Assembly (NCBI GenBank): GCA_020352495.1
Contig: CP070677.1
Coordinates: forward strand, 787,080-829,379
DNA: 42,300 nucleotides
From: Candidatus Latescibacterota bacterium
GTDB taxonomy: Bacteria > Krumholzibacteriota > Krumholzibacteriia > WVZY01
Direction of reading: 5' to 3'
Below the pieces are notes generated by a model that was not told the origin of the DNA, made no database searches, and worked only from the letters and a program-made list of their open reading frames with translations. The stretch's first letter is position 1; every line of letters starts with the position of its first letter. Positions 1-8,613 of the stretch are shown here, one piece after another. The position numbers and the translations under genes are program-made.

Positions 1-350
1 AGTCCCAAGGCTTCGAGCGACTGCAGGAGAACCTTCGCGTTGCCCTCGGCCACGGCATCGACCACGACAAGATTCCCACGAATCGGCAAAGCGATATCCG
101 TGGTCACAAAGGGCTGGCCCGGTGCGGCCTGCATGTGTGCCTGGTATTCCATGTGGAGCTTGACCAGATCGTGCGAGGCACGAGTTTTGTGAATCACCTC
201 TGAACCGACGATCTTTGTGTTGAGCGGATCTACCTGTGTTGAGGCGGTGTGGGGACCCCACAACATGCAGATCGACAAGGTAAGAATCGAAAAGAAGATC
301 CATCTTGTGACGCCAGAATTTGTCCTGGCGCGCTTCTTGTTAGTTGACAT
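1..350 (-). CDS. Partial secreted protein, N-terminus only
   Basis: This reading frame opens at an ATG at 350 and runs off the left edge of the window, so about 116 codons are visible. The start is supported by a GGAGGT ribosome binding site six bases upstream. The N-terminus has a run of basic residues (STNKKRAR), then a hydrophobic stretch (WIFFSILTLSICMLWG), which fits a signal peptide. The mature part that follows is soluble and ends near VVVDAVAEGNAKVLLQSLEAL. That phrase resembles the segment ahead of the catalytic domain in some secreted subtilisin-like (S8) peptidases, but no catalytic residue lies in the window, so the family is a guess. A strong promoter at 653-681 reads into it across a leader of about 300 bases. 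The product is exported; its function is unresolved. Confidence 0.75.
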   Translation of the reverse strand, partial: MSTNKKRARTNSGVTRWIFFSILTLSICMLWGPHTASTQVDPLNTKIVGSEVIHKTRASHDLVKLHMEYQAHMQAAPGQPFVTTDIALPIRGNLVVVDAVAEGNAKVLLQSLEALG

Positions 351-646
351 TCAGTCACCTCCATGGAGTTCCGATCGTTGATCAATCCGTCCAATGCGTT
401 TTCAGAATTACATTGTCCGGCGGAGCAATCTCACATGCCCCACAAACTGCCAACGGGAAGTCAACGACTGACGTCTTGGTGGAACACCCCCTTTCAAAAC
501 AGATCTCTGGTCGACGTAGAAGTATGCGAGTGACGATCGACGATAGTGCTACGCCCCGTTCGAAAACTACGAACGCTTACTCGGTGGCGTGACTATGTAT
601 GGAAGGGTTTTGCCGCACTGGTATCGGCTTTTCAGGGCCGATACTT
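351..646 (-). promoter_or_regulatory. Long 5' leader of the truncated secreted gene, with a start-proximal hairpin
   Basis: About 296 bases separate the predicted transcription start (near 646) from the ATG at 350. The transcript would begin almost at once with a perfect 8-bp hairpin (arms 637-644 and 621-628, 8-base loop). A second inverted pair lies further down (CGTTCG with CGAACG, near 558-577). I could not match it to a riboswitch class I know. No convincing coding frame lies here. The rest of the gap, 682-774, holds nothing I recognise. Confidence 0.4.
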
Positions 647-652
647 GCCGGT

Positions 653-681
653 TTTATACCATATTCTGTGCGCAAAGTCAA
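653..681 (-). promoter_or_regulatory. Sigma-70-type promoter for the truncated secreted gene
   Basis: On the minus strand TTGACT (676-681) is followed after exactly 17 bases by TATAAA (653-658), and the -10 box is preceded by TG plus one base, an extended -10. It points toward the gene starting at 350. Confidence 0.7.
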
Positions 682-774
682 CGCGGAAGGCGGGTGGTTG
701 TGCGAATCAGACGGAAGAACACGCTGGGGAAATCCAAACGGAAGAGATCTAACTCACGACCTCGCCACGAAACC

Positions 775-1935
775 CTACCTCAAGGCCTCGGCCACTGCAA
801 AATCGCGATCCAACCGAAAACTCTCAAAGACCTTCTCGTCGGTCACCGGCTTACCAGTCCTTATCAGACTCACCACGTCCTCGGCAAGTCCCGGTCCAAG
901 CATAAACCCCTGCCCGCAGAGCCCCACGGCGTAGTGGTAGCCCGCGATTTCACGAGAGCTCCCCACAATAGGCATGCCGTCGGGTGTCTGCGGATAGCAC
1001 CCACGCCACACTCGCCGCACACGGAGGTTGGAAAGTTTTGGCAGAAGGTCAACCATCTTCTTTGACACGACGGGAAGAAACATCGCCGTCGAATCGCGAT
1101 TGGTCCCCGGGGAGATGGGATCGGGCGTCAAACAAAAGACGATTTGATTTGCCGAATTCTGATAAAAGTAACAGTTCTTCGACCCCGGTGTCACACGGAT
1201 ATCGACAATGAGCGGGTCAAAGAGCCGTTCAACCGGTTCGGTGACACCGGCCTCATGCGAGTCGGGGTTTACCGGAAGCTCGATTCCAACGGGCCTTCCC
1301 ATCTCAGGCGCATTTGACCCCGCCGCATTTAGGACGTGTTTGCATGGGTACTCGCCCTTATCCGTCACCACTCCCGTTACCCTTCCCTTTTCGACTTCGA
1401 TCCCGGTGACGGTCTCGTTAAAGCGGAACTCGGCCCCCTCGCGTCTCGCCACACGCGAAAACGCAGCCGTGCATTTCAACGGTGATGCATTACCGTCATC
1501 CGGGGAGTAGGTGCCGCCACACAGATCTTCGCGACGGATCCCCGGTACGAGCTTGGCCACCTCTTCGGGTCCAATCCAATCGATGTTGAGCCCATGCGAC
1601 TTCTGCACATCGAGAAGACCTTTGAGCGTTGTTTCGTCTTTTTCCGTGTAAATCGGAAAAAGATACCCGCCCTTTCGCCAACCAAGGTCATCCCCCTCCC
1701 GGTCTTCCCATTCACTAAACACGTCAATCGAACGCAGACAAATACGGATCTTTGCGGGATCGGAGTGCGTGGCGCGGATACCGCCGATCGCGGTTTTTGC
1801 CTCACCCTGTCCCGCCGACGGTTGCTTGTCGAGAACAAGAGTCGAGAGTCCCGAACGCTGAGCATAGAGCGCCACCGGCACGCCGATCGAACCGGCGCCG
1901 ATGATGACGAGGTCGTATGTATTCCCGCTCGTCAT
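775..1935 (-). CDS. DAO-family FAD-dependent oxidoreductase subunit
   Basis: This 386-aa protein has an N-terminal dinucleotide-binding motif (VIIGAGSIG, residues 10-18) followed by the DAO-family layout. Near the C-terminus PDGMPIVG and GLCGQGFMLGPGLAED match the conserved FAD-contacting end of sarcosine/glycine/proline dehydrogenase-type enzymes. There is no signal peptide. Its ATG overlaps the TGA of the upstream iron-sulfur flavoprotein by four bases (ATGA, 1932-1935), so the two are almost certainly translationally coupled and probably form one complex. Known relatives with this partner arrangement include hydrogen cyanide synthase HcnABC, octopine/nopaline oxidase, D-hydroxyproline dehydrogenase and archaeal-type proline dehydrogenases. 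This subunit would oxidise a secondary or alpha-amino acid at its own FAD. The substrate cannot be read from sequence alone. Confidence 0.9.
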   Translation of the reverse strand: MTSGNTYDLVIIGAGSIGVPVALYAQRSGLSTLVLDKQPSAGQGEAKTAIGGIRATHSDPAKIRICLRSIDVFSEWEDREGDDLGWRKGGYLFPIYTEKDETTLKGLLDVQKSHGLNIDWIGPEEVAKLVPGIRREDLCGGTYSPDDGNASPLKCTAAFSRVARREGAEFRFNETVTGIEVEKGRVTGVVTDKGEYPCKHVLNAAGSNAPEMGRPVGIELPVNPDSHEAGVTEPVERLFDPLIVDIRVTPGSKNCYFYQNSANQIVFCLTPDPISPGTNRDSTAMFLPVVSKKMVDLLPKLSNLRVRRVWRGCYPQTPDGMPIVGSSREIAGYHYAVGLCGQGFMLGPGLAEDVVSLIRTGKPVTDEKVFESFRLDRDFAVAEALR

Positions 1936-4085
1936 TTTTCCGAATCACTCTCTTTCTCGGACTCTGTCCCAGCAAAATACCCGAGAGGGACCTCGGCAAC
2001 CAGCGGCCGATCGGTGTACGGCGTGACATCGTCCTGTGAGATCCCCTCTTTTCTAAAAATCGCGCCGATGAGCGGCCCGCAGGTTTTCCCCCCACAGGCT
2101 CCCATTCCACTTGCCAGAGCCGTCTTGAGCTGGTTCATATCGCGAAGACCATCCCGGATCGCCTCCCTGATATCACCCACCGTCACCCGCTGACACCGAC
2201 AGACGACCGCCTCGTCCTCGGCAACCGACGGATCCAACGTTTCGATCGGTCGTGTGATCTCCTCGTCTTGTATGCGGATGCCGGCGATACCCATCGCCAC
2301 GTCCTCATCGACTTCGAGTTTCACCAAGATCTTTTTTCGAATCAGATCAGGTGATGCGGCAATACGAGCCTCCACGGGAGGGGCGTTTTTGTCCGGCATG
2401 GGCCATTTCCTTGGCATCACTTTGATGACCTTCGCCTCGCAAATTGTTTCGCCTTTTTGACCGACAGCGGTCACCGTATCACCCTTTTTGAAATCAACAA
2501 GCAGCTCCAACGGCACCGTGACCCACGCCTTTCCCGGAGGCGTCTTCTCCGATTGATCGATAAAGGTAATCGCCAGGGCGGGGCACGCGAGCACACACTT
2601 GAGACATCGATCACACCCGCCCACGAACTCGGGACGCTCGATGATTCCCCCGCCAAAAATCTGTATCGCCCCTTCGGGACAGACTTCCGAGCAAGGATTG
2701 CACGGTATTGTCTCTGGACAATAAATGAGGGGAAACTTTTTTGATCCGTCATCGGGGGCAACGGCCGGTTCGTTTTCCCGGCCCGGCTTGGCCTTTAGGA
2801 TCTCCGCCATCTCCTCCCATTCGGTGGGAACGGTGACCTTCTTCCCGTGTTGTTTTGCTATCTTTCGGCCCGCGACCCTTCCCGAGAACATTGCGGCAGA
2901 CGCCTCGGCAATCTCCTCTGCGTCGCCGGCAATATGCGAATCGATGCCAAACTTGAGCGCTGCACGATGAAGCTCGTTTACCGGTTCGAGCCCGACGGCA
3001 ATGAGGAGTGTGTCACACGGATACGTGCGGTACGTCCCCGGAAGGATATTCCATTCTTTGTCGACCTCGGCGACGGTGACCGACTCGACCGACTCCTTGC
3101 CATTTGCGCACACCACGGTTGTCGATGTGTAGATCGGCACGCCAAGCCGTCGTAGCTTGTCCGCGTGAACCATGTAACCCCCGACCTCGGGCATCGCCTC
3201 GATGAGACCGACGACGGTGATCCCCGCCTGGATTGCGTGATATCCGGCAATGGTGCCGACATTCCCACCACCGACAATAAATAGTTTTTCGGAGGGTCTA
3301 ACCAAGTCGCGGTTGAGCAATGTCTGAAACGCCCCCGCCCCATAGACACCGGGAAGATCACACCCGGGAAACACGAGCGCCTTCTCACGGGCCCCCGCCG
3401 CGACGAGAAGGCTCTTTGGTTTGATGAGCTTATAAACCTTGTGATCGAGAACTCCGACTTTACCTTCCACATACACACCCACGGCCATCGTCGACATCAT
3501 TACCGACACGTTGTCGCGTTCGGCCGCCTCGTCGGCAAGGATCTTTGCGATGTCGATTCCCCGCGTGCCTGCATAACAGTCTTCGACCGATCCAAAAAAG
3601 GGATGGGTCTGGAGAACGAGTTTCCCACCCGGAGAATCCTTGTCATCGACGACGATCACCGAGAGCCCCGCGTCGGCCGCTTCGATCGCCGCCCCCAGAC
3701 CCGACGGCCCCGCTCCAATAACCAGAAGATCACATTCGAGCTCATCGATATCGTGGAGTTCGATCTCTTCCCGATTGACGTCGGGAAGACCCGGGAAATT
3801 CACGAGCCCCTGAACGTGCATTCCCTCCGTGATCTGTTCCATACAGGCCTTCACGGGGAGACCGTCGGCGATCACGAGACACTGCGAACACTGTCCGTTG
3901 GCGCAAAAGATACCTTGTGGCGACTCATCGCGGGGATGGAGCCCAAATGTCCGTATCCCGTTGGCAAAGAGCGCGCTGGAGATAACCTCCCCTATTCGCG
4001 CCGGCATGGCTCTGCCCTCAAAATAGAACGTGATCTCATCGATGTCGGGGGTGTTGAGGACGGGATGCTTATCGACTCGTCTCAT
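1932..4085 (-). CDS. Fused [2Fe-2S]/FAD/ferredoxin/BFD oxidoreductase (HcnA-HcnB type)
   Basis: I place the start at the ATG at 4085 (717 aa) because AGAGG lies eight to nine bases upstream; an in-frame ATG at 4184 would add 33 residues unlike the family. Domains in order: an N-terminal Fer2_4-like [2Fe-2S] domain (Cys 61, 66, 69, 81); a FAD/NAD(P) disulfide-oxidoreductase-like domain (GAGPSG at 124-129, second GGGNVG at 272-277); a dicluster ferredoxin (Cys 456, 462, 465, 469 and Cys 491, 494, 497, 501); and a C-terminal BFD-like [2Fe-2S] domain (CRC at 629-631, CGGKTC at 664-669). HcnA and HcnB are usually separate, and the internal 2[4Fe-4S] module is an extra. It probably passes electrons from the DAO subunit encoded directly downstream to a quinone or soluble carrier. 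Confidence 0.9.
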   Translation of the reverse strand: MRRVDKHPVLNTPDIDEITFYFEGRAMPARIGEVISSALFANGIRTFGLHPRDESPQGIFCANGQCSQCLVIADGLPVKACMEQITEGMHVQGLVNFPGLPDVNREEIELHDIDELECDLLVIGAGPSGLGAAIEAADAGLSVIVVDDKDSPGGKLVLQTHPFFGSVEDCYAGTRGIDIAKILADEAAERDNVSVMMSTMAVGVYVEGKVGVLDHKVYKLIKPKSLLVAAGAREKALVFPGCDLPGVYGAGAFQTLLNRDLVRPSEKLFIVGGGNVGTIAGYHAIQAGITVVGLIEAMPEVGGYMVHADKLRRLGVPIYTSTTVVCANGKESVESVTVAEVDKEWNILPGTYRTYPCDTLLIAVGLEPVNELHRAALKFGIDSHIAGDAEEIAEASAAMFSGRVAGRKIAKQHGKKVTVPTEWEEMAEILKAKPGRENEPAVAPDDGSKKFPLIYCPETIPCNPCSEVCPEGAIQIFGGGIIERPEFVGGCDRCLKCVLACPALAITFIDQSEKTPPGKAWVTVPLELLVDFKKGDTVTAVGQKGETICEAKVIKVMPRKWPMPDKNAPPVEARIAASPDLIRKKILVKLEVDEDVAMGIAGIRIQDEEITRPIETLDPSVAEDEAVVCRCQRVTVGDIREAIRDGLRDMNQLKTALASGMGACGGKTCGPLIGAIFRKEGISQDDVTPYTDRPLVAEVPLGYFAGTESEKESDSEK

Positions 4086-4112
4086 GTCGTCGGACCTCTT
4101 GTTTTCTTCAAC

Positions 4113-4134
4113 ATGCCCGTGAACTGACGGGCAT
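4113..4134. promoter_or_regulatory. Perfect 8-bp inverted repeat in the oxidoreductase leader
   Basis: ATGCCCGT (4113-4120) and ACGGGCAT (4127-4134) flank a 6-base loop about 28 bases before the start codon at 4085. It could be an operator or an RNA hairpin. No U-tract follows it on the minus strand, so it is not an ordinary terminator. Confidence 0.4.
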
Positions 4135-4146
4135 AAGCAATAGATA

Positions 4147-4162
4147 TTGTTATGCTTAACAA
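4147..4162. promoter_or_regulatory. Palindromic operator candidate
   Basis: TTGTTA and TAACAA flank TGCT on the plus strand, a perfect 6-4-6 palindrome typical in size of a dimeric repressor site. It lies about 60 bases upstream of the oxidoreductase start. No regulator gene sits next to it. Confidence 0.35.
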
Positions 4163-4686
4163 CACCGATGGGCATCGTGTGCAAAGGGCACCAAGTGGGA
4201 CGAGATCAGAATTTCTCTCCGGTCAAAATAACACAAAACCCGACAAAATCCTAGGAATGATGACCCGACTTAAGTCGGTTATTTTACACGGGACTGAGCC
4301 ACGTCTCGGTCGGCCAAACAAAGAAACCCAACTGCACAATTCAGAGATTCATATCGTCAACGTCCACCTCGAGGACGGGGCGTCGGCTGTCTCTGTGGCT
4401 CCGTCTTCCCGTGTCCGCCGAACCGTTCGTTGACGGGCTATGCGGGGAGTCATTCAAGCCTGACGAAATTGTTTTGGTCTCTGCTCTGAATCGAGAAAAC
4501 CCTGGTAATGACGGGCCAAACTGTGTTAGTGTTCTTCTCGATTCGCGAACTTTAGAATCCCAAGGGCAAAGCGGAGAATCTACCGATCGACACCAAACGG
4601 TCTTGTTGTTCGTGTGTACGAGACCGAGCTCCTCCGCCGTATCGTTGCGGTAAACCAATCAACCGTTTGATAGGGGGCGTCGGAAA

Positions 4687-5907
4687 ATGCGCGCTTCGTC
4701 CAATGGCCATGAGTTCATCGTCAAATGCTACGTAGACCCGCGGCAAAGCTTTTACTACTTGTCTCGTGTTCATGCAGGTCTGCTCGAGCTCCAGCGGCGG
4801 GGTAGGATTCGACTGCGCCTAACGTTCTCCAAACCGGTTGACGGGTTGACGGATGACCCACCCTGGACACCGTGGCTCGAAGTATCAAACAGACGGACCG
4901 GGGAAACGCGTACTGCCGTTATCGACCTCGGTGACTGGAGCAAGGTTTTTGCGTTGGACGCGTTAAAAAACTGCGACGTCTATTTCAAACGTAATCTTTT
5001 CGAGCCCGATCTGGAGCACGTTCCTGACACGCTAAGGGCAAGGGTGCAACCGTTTGGATTCAACTACGCCTGTCTCGCCAGAAGGCAGAAACGCAAAATA
5101 CTCTCTCGCGTTGTTCCCGGGTTGCTTTATGTGACTCTCCGCTCCCCCAATCGTGAATATCCATCCTTCAAGAAACGTCTCCTGCACTTGCGCCAATTTC
5201 TGAAATCACCACCGATAGAGTCCTATGAGCAATCGCCCCATCACTCGGTGGATCCGATCGTGTTTTTTCATGCGCGTGTATGGCCAAAACCATCCTATAC
5301 AGACCGCGATGTAGAGGAGGAAACAAACCGGCCTCGTGCCGAGTTGGTCCGGGCCCTAAAGAAAGAGTTCAAGAACCGCTTTTTGGGGGGATTGGCACCG
5401 AACGAGCATGCGAGGCGCCACTACCCCGATCTGATCTCCGATTATTCGGGTCGGCGTGATGAATACATCGCCGCCATGAGGAGGGCCCTTGTCGCAGTCG
5501 CCTCCCCTCACTGTGTGAGAACGAGTTCGTTTAAACTGGCGGAGTATCTTGCCGCATCGCGGTGTATCGTATGCCCGCCATATCCGCACCGACTTCCCGC
5601 ACCGCTGATTGACGGTGTCAACTATCTTGGTTTTCGGACCGTCGACGAATGTATCGAACGGTGCGCAAGACTCTTGGAAGACCGAGGGATGGCGGAAGAA
5701 ATGCGTCTCAAAAACTGGCAGTATTACCAAACGCACGTCGCGCCTGCCCAACACATGGAGAATTTGTTGTCGAGAGTTTTTGAAGCGAGTGCCAGCTCGC
5801 AACCAGGTGTGAGGCCGCCGGATTCCGGTATCGTTCAGTATTTCGCGGGATCCCAACCGGAACGGTCGAGAACATCGGTGGGAAAAGAGTCTATCTCAGT
5901 ACGCTAA
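4687..5907 (+). CDS. Glycosyltransferase-like protein (CgeB/GT1-GT4-like C-terminus)
   Basis: The 406-aa product has no signal peptide or membrane segment. The part that points to a family is residues 280-360: SFKLAEYLAASRCIVCPPY, then a DGVNYLGF segment, then a helix ending RLKNWQYYQTHV. This resembles the nucleotide-sugar-binding end of GT-B glycosyltransferases and CgeB-like proteins, where a serine/lysine/glutamate cluster is followed by a sentence-like ...EYLA..G/S.C.V motif. The N-terminal half is not recognisable to me. AGGGGG about nine bases upstream supports the ATG. The gene stands alone on its strand between convergent and divergent neighbours, so context gives no acceptor. A sugar transferase acting on a surface glycan is the best guess. 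Confidence 0.6.
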   Translation: MRASSNGHEFIVKCYVDPRQSFYYLSRVHAGLLELQRRGRIRLRLTFSKPVDGLTDDPPWTPWLEVSNRRTGETRTAVIDLGDWSKVFALDALKNCDVYFKRNLFEPDLEHVPDTLRARVQPFGFNYACLARRQKRKILSRVVPGLLYVTLRSPNREYPSFKKRLLHLRQFLKSPPIESYEQSPHHSVDPIVFFHARVWPKPSYTDRDVEEETNRPRAELVRALKKEFKNRFLGGLAPNEHARRHYPDLISDYSGRRDEYIAAMRRALVAVASPHCVRTSSFKLAEYLAASRCIVCPPYPHRLPAPLIDGVNYLGFRTVDECIERCARLLEDRGMAEEMRLKNWQYYQTHVAPAQHMENLLSRVFEASASSQPGVRPPDSGIVQYFAGSQPERSRTSVGKESISVR

Positions 5908-5997
5908 CGTCTCCATTACACGCGACGTCCGTCCGCCAGCACGGAAATCTCCCGTCAAAGAACCCAGGATCTTTCTGACACAGTCATCAATATCAGT

Positions 5998-7137
5998 CTA
6001 TGACAAGATTTCGTGCGAGATGACGAGTCTTTGGATCTCGTTTGTGCCTTCGTAGATTTGGAGGAGCTTCGCGTCACGCATCAGCTTCTCCATCGGATAG
6101 TCCTTCATATATCCGTACCCACCGAGTATCTGGACGGCGTCGACGGTGGTTTTCATCGCCACATCGGATGCGTAAGCCTTTGCCATGGCGGATTCCTTTG
6201 ACGCCTTTTTGCCATTGTCCAGAAGCCATGCGGCGTGCCAAACGAGATGTCTCGCCGCATTGATCTCAGTGGCCATATCCGCCATCTTGAACGCGAGATG
6301 TTGGAAGGAGCTGATGGGTTTGCCAAACTGTTTTCTCGTCTTGGTGTACTCGATGCAGTACTCATAGGCCGCTCTTGCCACCCCTACACCGGCCGCCCCC
6401 ACACTGGCGCGCGCCTTGTCGAGTGTTTTCATCGCTACGATAAAGCCGAGACCCTCTTTGGCAAGGAGGTTTTCCTGCGGGATTCTTACGTCGTCAAAAA
6501 ACAACTCGGCGGTATTCGAGGCTCGCTGCCCCATTTTCTCTTCGATTTTCCCGATCTGGATACCCGGTGTATCGGCGGGAACGATAAAGGCGCTCATTCC
6601 CCGGGTTCCCTTTTCCTTCTGAGTAAGCGCAAATATCACGTGAAGCGAGGCGACGCCTCCGTTGGAGATGAAACATTTCGATCCGTTTATCACATACTCC
6701 GAGCCGACCTTCTCGGCGGTCGTTTGGACTCTCCCCGCATCCGAACCGGCTTCCCTCTCGGTGAGGGCAAAGGCTGCGAGCATCGGTTTTTCTGCAAATG
6801 GCGTGAGATGTTTTTGTTTTTGTTCATGGGTTCCAAAAAGAATGATCGGAGTAAAGGCAAGCGAATTGACCATCATCGTCGTAAACATCCCCGCGCACCC
6901 CATCACCAATTCTTCGCTGACGATAGACGTATCGAGAGCATTCAACCCACCCCCCCCGTATTCGGTCGGCACGGTGCAATTCAAGAAACCCGCCTGAAAC
7001 GCCTTCTCCATCACATCCCATGGGAATTCATGTCCCTCGTCGTACTTGGCCGCCACCGGTTTCATTTCCTTCTCGGCAAACTTGCGTGCCGTTTCTTGGA
7101 GAGCCAGTTGTTCTTCGGTCAGCTCGAAATCTATCAC
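5998..7137 (-). CDS. Acyl-CoA dehydrogenase
   Basis: I start this at a GTG at 7137 (379 aa) because AAGGAGG sits six bases upstream and the product then begins with the usual DFELTEEQ. The upstream extension to 7329 crosses the promoter and is not coding. The length is typical for short/medium-chain acyl-CoA dehydrogenases. The middle domain has FALTEREAGSDAG and CFISNG. The C-terminal domain has QILGGYGYMKDYPMEKLMRDA and IYEGTNEIQ, whose Glu (about residue 363) is the expected catalytic base. It should oxidise an acyl-CoA to the 2,3-enoyl-CoA with FAD and pass electrons to electron-transfer flavoprotein. It is a single-gene unit with its own promoter, and no other beta-oxidation gene is adjacent. 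Chain-length preference cannot be told. Confidence 0.93.
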   Translation of the reverse strand: MIDFELTEEQLALQETARKFAEKEMKPVAAKYDEGHEFPWDVMEKAFQAGFLNCTVPTEYGGGGLNALDTSIVSEELVMGCAGMFTTMMVNSLAFTPIILFGTHEQKQKHLTPFAEKPMLAAFALTEREAGSDAGRVQTTAEKVGSEYVINGSKCFISNGGVASLHVIFALTQKEKGTRGMSAFIVPADTPGIQIGKIEEKMGQRASNTAELFFDDVRIPQENLLAKEGLGFIVAMKTLDKARASVGAAGVGVARAAYEYCIEYTKTRKQFGKPISSFQHLAFKMADMATEINAARHLVWHAAWLLDNGKKASKESAMAKAYASDVAMKTTVDAVQILGGYGYMKDYPMEKLMRDAKLLQIYEGTNEIQRLVISHEILS

Positions 7138-7173
7138 CTCAAACCTCCTTTTTGCCGGTCGTATACGTCTCTC

Positions 7174-7202
7174 CTTATACCTTGCCGTCGCGTTTTTGTC
7201 AA
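7174..7202 (-). promoter_or_regulatory. Near-consensus sigma-70 promoter of the acyl-CoA dehydrogenase gene
   Basis: TTGACA (7197-7202), a 17-base spacer, and TATAAG (7174-7179) lie on the minus strand. The start near 7167 gives a leader of about 30 bases that contains the AAGGAGG site at 7144-7150. Confidence 0.8.
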
Positions 7203-7328
7203 TTCGAGACAAGGATCTTGCTCTCCGTGAAACGCTCGACACCATCACCGATGACCCGGCCCACCATATCCCTCCAATTTCTGGGAAACCCACGCCGGAA
7301 CGGTCGTTTCGACAAGGGGCACAAAACA

Positions 7329-7363
7329 ATCAGGGCGGTTGTCGCTGAGACAACCGCCCTGAT
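7329..7363 (-). terminator. Terminator after the sorting-domain protein gene
   Basis: A perfect 15-bp stem (arms 7329-7343 and 7349-7363) with a 5-base loop lies about 40 bases past the stop codon of the gene at 7402-8613. On the minus strand it is followed by ATTGTTTTGT, a modest U-rich tail. Confidence 0.75.
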
Positions 7364-7401
7364 CGTCCGTGCGTCGGATGGGAATCGGACGCAGCAACAC
7401 A

Positions 7402-8613
7402 CTATTTGAGGAGCGTCAATCTCTTGACCTGCGTCTCTCCTTCGGCCTCGAGACGGGCAAAATAGACTCCACTCGGAAGCGACGCTGCCTCCCATTCGAT
7501 CACGTGCTCGCCGGCTTCTCTCGTGCCGTCAACCAGCACCTCGACCAAACGACCGGATACGTCGTAGACGGCGAGACGGACGTTATCGGTCTCAGGGAGG
7601 AGGAAGGTGATCGTCGTTACAGGGTTGAACGGGTTTGGATACACGTGCTTCAACACCGGTGATGTAACGCTCTCGAACATCATCGGTTCCTTACCACCAA
7701 CGACCTTGATGCAATCCGTTGCTTCAAACGGAATCCCGTCGAGATAGGTGCCTGTGGCAGTAAGCTCTACGACACCCATGGTACCGGCTCCGAGGACACC
7801 CGCGATGTCCTGCGAACGGAACTTCATCATCACATCGGGATAGCCGTCCGGGCCGTCTTCGGTACACTCACAGCCAACGGGATCGACCAACCCGGCCGCG
7901 ACATCCCTGATCTTGGGCCCACCGCCCTGGTCGAGCGGGGCGATGCCCTCAAGCCGAATCGACGATAGATCGATCTCACCGACATCAAACGTCTCACTCC
8001 CGAGAATCGCCACAGGGAGCACCCCACCCTTTCTCGGCTTGGAGCCATCCTGAGCCCACTGGAACAGATGGGAGTTGAACGGATTCGGACACGAAAGCGG
8101 TTTGATGTCGAGATCCACAAACGGACAAATCGCGGAACACCTACCCTCACCGGGGACCAACTCAAAGTCCGGGAATCGCACACCGCAAACCTCGCCCAAT
8201 ACAGGGTGAGGCTCGACGCAAATCAGATGGTTTTTCACACTGCAGTCGGTGCAATTCCATGATACAAAGGCCCTCATGACTTCGAACGGTTCGTACCCAT
8301 TGAATGGTAGCCCCCATCCCATCGAAATGCCGCTTGGCGAGTCCCCGATTGTCACCGGAGGAGTATTCATATCCCCCAGCCAAGTCATGCAGGATGGGTA
8401 GTCGATCCTGAATTCGAGACCCACCAAGTTGATATCCCAGTCCTCCGCTATGACGTGGAGCGTAGCGAAACCGGGACCGGGGCAGTCGATCGCACGTGTG
8501 AGTTCTCCATCGTCTTCGAAATACACCGTTACCTTCCCGGTCTGGCCAATCGCCGGCGCAGCGACCAGTCCGAGTACCAATACAAACACTAGACCGCCAA
8601 ATGCGGGTCGCAT
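7402..8613 (-). CDS. Secreted protein with FlgD-like/type IX-type C-terminal sorting domain
   Basis: The 403-aa product begins with a clear signal peptide (hydrophobic residues about 5-20, AAPAIGQ cleavage region). The last 75 or so residues form the FlgD-like Ig fold used as a C-terminal sorting signal. They open with YPNPFNPVTTI and continue through VYDVSGRLVEVLVDG and LPSGVYFARLEAEG to the final KRLTLLK. The middle region contains several cysteines (VEPHPVLGEVCG, CSAICPF) and a segment (LDIKPLSCPNPFN ... GVLPVAILGSETFDVGEID) often seen in exported proteins of candidate phyla. No catalytic motif is visible. AAGGAGG seven to eight bases upstream fixes the ATG. It is monocistronic, with a promoter at 8812-8840 and a strong terminator. 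It is likely displayed or released at the cell surface; its specific role is unknown. Confidence 0.88.
   Translation of the reverse strand: MRPAFGGLVFVLVLGLVAAPAIGQTGKVTVYFEDDGELTRAIDCPGPGFATLHVIAEDWDINLVGLEFRIDYPSCMTWLGDMNTPPVTIGDSPSGISMGWGLPFNGYEPFEVMRAFVSWNCTDCSVKNHLICVEPHPVLGEVCGVRFPDFELVPGEGRCSAICPFVDLDIKPLSCPNPFNSHLFQWAQDGSKPRKGGVLPVAILGSETFDVGEIDLSSIRLEGIAPLDQGGGPKIRDVAAGLVDPVGCECTEDGPDGYPDVMMKFRSQDIAGVLGAGTMGVVELTATGTYLDGIPFEATDCIKVVGGKEPMMFESVTSPVLKHVYPNPFNPVTTITFLLPETDNVRLAVYDVSGRLVEVLVDGTREAGEHVIEWEAASLPSGVYFARLEAEGETQVKRLTLLK

Larger units (their letters stand above)
4086..4686. other. Divergent intergenic region with three palindromes
   Basis: This 601-base gap separates the minus-strand oxidoreductase operon from the plus-strand glycosyltransferase-like gene. 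It holds three inverted repeats: ATGCCCGT-N6-ACGGGCAT at 4113-4134, TTGTTA-N4-TAACAA at 4147-4162, and CCGACTTAAGTCGG at 4265-4278. The first two are close enough to the ATG at 4085 to act as operators or leader hairpins. I found no convincing sigma-70 promoter and no credible gene in the gap. Confidence 0.5.

Noticed and set aside
4411-4653. 80-codon open frame in the intergenic gap
   Set aside because: No ribosome binding site, no recognisable domain, and low-complexity polar composition; a chance frame is more likely.
6235-7230. 331-codon open frame on the plus strand
   Set aside because: It lies antisense to the acyl-CoA dehydrogenase gene and its promoter. The composition looks like a mirror of that gene and no ribosome binding site or domain is visible.
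7138-7329. N-terminal extension of the acyl-CoA dehydrogenase to an ATG at 7329
   Set aside because: The extension runs through a near-consensus promoter (7174-7202), adds 64 residues unlike the family, and the GTG at 7137 has an AAGGAGG site.
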